Below are positions 60,797 to 64,000 of a DNA stretch of 64,000 bases, piece by piece. Each line of letters starts with the position of its first letter. The first letter of the stretch is position 1. The position numbers were made by a program, and so were the translations under genes. Below the pieces are notes generated by a model. It worked only from the letters and a program-made list of their open reading frames with translations. It had not been told where the DNA came from and ran no database searches. The stretch is taken from the NCBI RefSeq assembly GCF_013149805.1, contig NZ_JABEZT010000003.1:496001-560000 (forward strand). The letters are read 5' to 3'. The DNA is from Isoptericola chiayiensis (GTDB lineage Bacteria > Actinomycetota > Actinomycetes > Actinomycetales > Cellulomonadaceae).

Positions 60797-62488
60797 ATGT
60801 TCCTGGACAGCGACAACGGAGGGATCGACGAGGAGACGGTCGAGGAGACCGTCCAGTCGGCCGCGCACCTGACTCTGACCCTCGTCTGGGCCGGGGCGGC
60901 CCTGGTCGCCGCCTACATCCTCGTGACGCTGGTCTCGGCGATCGTCCGGCGGCTGGCCCGCAAGCGGCCGCTCCTGCACGACCTGGCCACCCGGCTGCGC
61001 AAGTCGATGCGGGCGCTGCTCATGACGGTGGCCGTGTGGATCGCGTTCTCGCTCTCCGCGGACGAGGAGGAGGCCTGGTACCCGCTCGTCCAGCACCTGC
61101 TGCTGATCGCGACGATCATCGCCGGCGCCTGGTTGCTGGGCGCCCTGGCGTTCGTGGTCGAGGACCGGACCCTCGCCCGGCTGTCCGGCAGCCAGGACGA
61201 CCGGCACAAGCGCCGGGTCGAGACGCAGATCTCGGTGATCCGTCGCGTCACCGTCGCCGTCGTCGTCGTGCTGGCTGTCGCCGCCGTGCTGCTGACCTTC
61301 CCGCAGATGCGTGCCGCCGGTGCCTCGATCCTGGCGTCCGCCGGCCTGGTCTCGCTGGTCGCCGGTCTCGCCGCGCAGTCGAGCCTGGCCAACACCTTCG
61401 CCGGCATGCAGATCGCGTTCACCGACGCCATCCGGGTGGACGACGTCGTCGTGCTCGACGGCGAGTTCGGTCGCATCGAGGAGATCACGCTGACCTACGT
61501 CGTCGTGCACGTGTGGGACGACCGGCGCATCATCCTGCCCAGCACCTACTTCACCACCACGCCGTTCGAGAACTGGACGCGGCGGGCGGCCGACCTGCTC
61601 GGCACCGTCGAGATCGACGTCGACTTCCGCGTCCCGCTGCCCGCGATGCGGGCCGAGCTCGACCGGATCCTGCACGCCTCCTCGCTGTGGGACCACCGGC
61701 TGGGCATCCTCGAGGTCACGTCCGCCACCGAGGGGTACGTCAGGGCCAGGGCGCTGGTGAGCGCCCCCGACTCGCCGACCCTGTGGGACCTGCGGTGCAC
61801 GGTGCGCGAGGGTCTGGTCGCCTGGCTGCAGCGGGAGGCGCCGTACGCGATCCCGCGCACGCGGTTCGAGGAGGCGGCCGACCACGCCCCGCCGCCGCCC
61901 GCCGAGGGGCAGCACGACGTGCGTCCCGAGCTCGAGGCACCCGACGAGTCGTCTGCCGAGGAGGCGGACGGGTCGTCCGCCGAACGGCCCGGGACGTCAC
62001 CCGAGCCGGAGCCCGACCTCGGCGACGACGTGATCGTGGTCGTGCCGGGGCGGGAAGGCCCTCGGCGCGCGTCCGTGCGCCAGCGGGGTCTGTTGCGACG
62101 CATCCGGCGCCATCAGTCGGACGAACCCGCCCCGGTGCCTCCCACCGCGGGGGCCGAGGAGACAGTCGTCCTGGAGAGCGTGGACCGGCCCGGCCTCTAC
62201 AGCGGCAGCGCGGAGGCGGAGGAGCGCTCGCGCACGTTCCACGGGCCGGGTCAGGACGTCATCGAGGAGCGGGAGGAGAACGCCGAGCGCCGGCTGACCG
62301 GTGAGGTGCCGCTCGACGAGTCGGGCGCGTCCACCCCCGACGACCCGGACGCCGGCCGCGTCGGCGCCGACGACGGGGGTGACGACCGCGACGACGACTC
62401 GCGTCGGCACCGGGTCGGCATGGCTCGGGACTCGGGTTCCGGTGGGGCCGTGCAGGGCCCGGGCGAGGGCGGCGACGGCGGGCAGTAG
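60797..62488 (+). CDS. MscS-family mechanosensitive channel with long acidic tail
   Basis: A 563-residue small-conductance-type channel. Four hydrophobic segments lie before residue 225; the pore helix and following beta domain are ASILASAGLVSLVAGLAAQS and SLANTFAGMQIAFTDAIRVD, then DVVVLDGEFGRIEEITLTYV and IILPSTYFTTTPFENWTR. The C-terminal ~200 residues are acidic, disordered and rich in Glu, Asp, Pro and Arg, far longer than in E. coli MscS. TAGGCT (60784-60789) is seven bases before the ATG: leaderless. It may be co-expressed with the ABM gene. Confidence 0.92.
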   Translation: MFLDSDNGGIDEETVEETVQSAAHLTLTLVWAGAALVAAYILVTLVSAIVRRLARKRPLLHDLATRLRKSMRALLMTVAVWIAFSLSADEEEAWYPLVQHLLLIATIIAGAWLLGALAFVVEDRTLARLSGSQDDRHKRRVETQISVIRRVTVAVVVVLAVAAVLLTFPQMRAAGASILASAGLVSLVAGLAAQSSLANTFAGMQIAFTDAIRVDDVVVLDGEFGRIEEITLTYVVVHVWDDRRIILPSTYFTTTPFENWTRRAADLLGTVEIDVDFRVPLPAMRAELDRILHASSLWDHRLGILEVTSATEGYVRARALVSAPDSPTLWDLRCTVREGLVAWLQREAPYAIPRTRFEEAADHAPPPPAEGQHDVRPELEAPDESSAEEADGSSAERPGTSPEPEPDLGDDVIVVVPGREGPRRASVRQRGLLRRIRRHQSDEPAPVPPTAGAEETVVLESVDRPGLYSGSAEAEERSRTFHGPGQDVIEEREENAERRLTGEVPLDESGASTPDDPDAGRVGADDGGDDRDDDSRRHRVGMARDSGSGGAVQGPGEGGDGGQ

Positions 62489-62545
62489 CGCGCCGACGTG
62501 GACGGCGGCGCGCCGGAGGGCAGCAGCGCCGTCGGGAGACGGCGG

Positions 62546-63325
62546 TCAGCCGCACCGCCCGGCGAGCCATCCGGCAAGCGTGCCGGGCCGGTCGGTGATG
62601 ATCCCGTCGACGCCGGCGTCCACCAGTCGCGTCCAGCGCTCCGGCGTGTTCGCCGTCCACGGCATGACGCGCAGACCTGCGTCGTGGGCGCGCTCGACGA
62701 GGTGTGGCGCGGCGATCACCGCGGCGACCGAGGGGTTGACGGTGACGACGTCGAGGTCCCGGCCCGCGTCGAGGAGGTCGTCCGGGACGGCGTCGCACAG
62801 CAGGCCGCGCGGCAGGTGCGGGGCGGCGGCGCGCAGCGCGGCCACCGTGGCGCGGTCGAAACCCTGCACGACGACGCGGCCGGCCAGCCCCGCCGCGTCG
62901 ATCGCCGCCGTGGTCGGGGCGACGTCCTCGGCGGTCCATCGCCCCTTGAGCTCGCAGAGCAGGTCGAACCCGGGGCGGGCCGCGAGGTAGCGCAGCACGT
63001 CGGTCAGGCGGGGCAGTCGCTGACCGGCGAAGGCGGTGGAGAACGACCCGCCGGCGTCCAGGCGGGCGATCGCTGCCGCGTCGAGGTCCGCGACCGCACC
63101 GGAGCCGTCGGTGACCCGGTCCACGACGGGGTCGTGGACGACGACCGGGACGCCGTCCGCGGTGCGGCGTACGTCGAGCTCGAGCGCAGCGGCGCCGCTG
63201 CGCCAGGCGGCGTCGAACGCCGCCATCGTGTTCTGCGGGGCGACGGCGCTGTAGCCGCGGTGGGCGACGACGACGGGGCGGTCCGGGTCCGGGGTGCCGG
63301 GCAGCAGGGTGGTCACGACGTCCAT
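62546..63325 (-). CDS. Glycerophosphodiester phosphodiesterase
   Basis: A 259-residue GDPD-family hydrolase releasing glycerol-3-phosphate. VVVAHRGYSAVAPQNTMAAF carries the catalytic His and the Arg; ALELDVRRTADGVPVVVHDP the Glu/Asp metal ligands and second His; LLCELKGRW and VMPWTANTPERWTRLVDAG are the last conserved blocks. No signal peptide, so cytosolic. ATG at 63325 is used; a GTG 12 bases downstream is possible. Stands alone. Confidence 0.92.
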   Translation of the reverse strand: MDVVTTLLPGTPDPDRPVVVAHRGYSAVAPQNTMAAFDAAWRSGAAALELDVRRTADGVPVVVHDPVVDRVTDGSGAVADLDAAAIARLDAGGSFSTAFAGQRLPRLTDVLRYLAARPGFDLLCELKGRWTAEDVAPTTAAIDAAGLAGRVVVQGFDRATVAALRAAAPHLPRGLLCDAVPDDLLDAGRDLDVVTVNPSVAAVIAAPHLVERAHDAGLRVMPWTANTPERWTRLVDAGVDGIITDRPGTLAGWLAGRCG

Positions 63326-63497
63326 CCTGGCTGCTGGGCGGACCGGTCGGCGACCGGGCGGCGTCCTCCAGCGGCGTCCCGCGGCGGCCGGGTGATCTCG
63401 GGTGCCGGGCGGGCGTCGGGCCGGGACCGTCCGTAGCATCGGACCTGACGGGCGCCCGTCCGCCGCACGGAAGCGTCGAACCACGGAGCTGATCGCC

Positions 63498-63914
63498 ATG
63501 TCCGCCGTCCGTCCCCCCACCACCCGTCCCGGCAGCGTCACCGTCGTCGTGGTGCTGACCTGGCTCGTCGCGTTCCTGTCGATCGTCGCCGGGGTGGTCA
63601 TGCTCGTGACTCCCGACGACCTCCTGGCGGAGGCGGGCATCAGTGCCGGCGACGCGGCGGTGTACTCCTGGGTGGAGATCGTCTTCGGCGTGATCACCGC
63701 GCTCGTCGCGATCGGACTGAGCCACGGCAACAGCTTCTCGCGGCTGCTCGTCACCCTGCTGATGGCCCTGCGTGCGGCCGCGACGCTGTGGGTGGTCATC
63801 GCCTGGTGGGGCACCGCCGGGACCTGGTCGGCGCTGCTGTCCGGGCTGTTCGCCGTCCTCGTGATCGCGATGCTCTGGAACGCCCGGGCGAACGCCTTCT
63901 TCGCCGGCCACTGA
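63498..63914 (+). CDS. Hypothetical four-helix membrane protein
   Basis: A 138-residue membrane protein with about four helices (VTVVVVLTWLVAFLSIVAGV; VYSWVEIVFGVITALVAIGL; RLLVTLLMALRAAATLWVVI; TWSALLSGLFAVLVIAMLWN), of unknown function. GGAGC is 9 bases before the ATG. It is convergent with tRNA-Lys. Confidence 0.75.
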   Translation: MSAVRPPTTRPGSVTVVVVLTWLVAFLSIVAGVVMLVTPDDLLAEAGISAGDAAVYSWVEIVFGVITALVAIGLSHGNSFSRLLVTLLMALRAAATLWVVIAWWGTAGTWSALLSGLFAVLVIAMLWNARANAFFAGH

Positions 63915-63935
63915 CGGCGTCGGGCAGCGGGGGAG

Positions 63936-64000
63936 TGGGCCCCCAGGGGATCGAACCCTGAACCCACGGATTAAAAGTCCGTTGCTCTGCCGATTGAGCT
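63936..64000 (-). tRNA. tRNA-Lys (TTT), 5' end cut by window
   Basis: The 3' 65 bases of a cloverleaf on the minus strand: D-arm AGCTCAATCGGCAGAGC, anticodon loop CTTTTAA giving TTT, T-arm CAGGG-TTCGATC-CCCTG, acceptor strand GGGGCCC and discriminator A. The 5' acceptor strand (expected GGGCCCC) and base 8 lie outside the window. Confidence 0.95.

Overview
The window comes from a very GC-rich actinobacterium. Codon third positions are almost all G or C, GTG starts are common, neighbouring genes often overlap by ATGA or GTGA, and a BldC-type regulator, an F420/FMN luciferase-like enzyme, a SAM-IV riboswitch and a CrtR-like MarR regulator are present. Gene content (monomeric isocitrate dehydrogenase, DUF3151-purA, SCP-like/purF/purM/DUF3073) fits Micrococcales, most likely a Cellulomonas- or Promicromonospora-like genus. 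This placement is an inference from gene content.

The backbone is de novo purine synthesis, all on the plus strand but scattered: purA (2.3 kb), purD-purC (4.3-6.6 kb), purS-purQ (8.3-9.3 kb), purL (35.7-38.0 kb) and purF-purM (53.2-55.9 kb). About 26 kb of mostly minus-strand accessory metabolism separates purQ from purL, and 15 kb separates purL from purF.

Region by region. 0-2.2 kb: end of a SpoIIE phosphatase/HATPase protein, a DUF3151 gene and a STAS antagonist. 2.2-9.8 kb: purA with a coupled cytosolic solute-binding-like gene, purD, purC, a lipoprotein of the arylsulfotransferase family, purSQ and an acetyltransferase. 9.9-17.5 kb: luciferase-like oxidoreductases, a metallo-beta-lactamase-fold hydrolase, acetyltransferases, a PIN/Phd toxin-antitoxin pair, a FUSC-like membrane protein, a RidA protein and an MFS transporter. 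17.6-21.2 kb: sulfur metabolism, with rhodanese-metZ on the minus strand diverging from a SAM-IV riboswitch and a cysteine-desulfurase-like gene. 21.2-29.6 kb: an amidase and a fatty-acid cluster (MaoC, FabG4-like, thiolase, TetR, acyl-CoA oxidase-like). 29.6-35.6 kb: small proteins, an orphan Tdi1-like immunity protein, and crtE-crtB-crtI with a divergent MarR gene. 35.7-43.3 kb: purL, dps, icd and an RNB ribonuclease. 43.5-49.1 kb: a five-gene family-5 ABC importer behind a CebR-like operator. 49.1-56.3 kb: SCP-like gene, a secreted nuclease/phosphatase behind a PHO-box-like repeat, purF, purM, DUF3073. 56.6-64 kb: bldC, a holin-like and a DUF3618 gene, tRNA-Glu, tRNA-Asp, tRNA-Phe, a zincin, a secreted D,D-carboxypeptidase, MscS, a glycerophosphodiesterase, and tRNA-Lys cut by the window end.

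The most unusual structure is repetitive. Two copies of a four-unit element with the same 19-22-19 bp spacing lie at 22.7 and 38.1 kb. A 74-bp perfect palindrome built from 20-bp-period units lies at 39.3 kb. A related-looking palindromic array sits inside the coding sequence of the MaoC gene at 23.3 kb. At least nine genes also show a -10 hexamer 6-7 bases before the start codon and no clear Shine-Dalgarno, which points to leaderless mRNAs.
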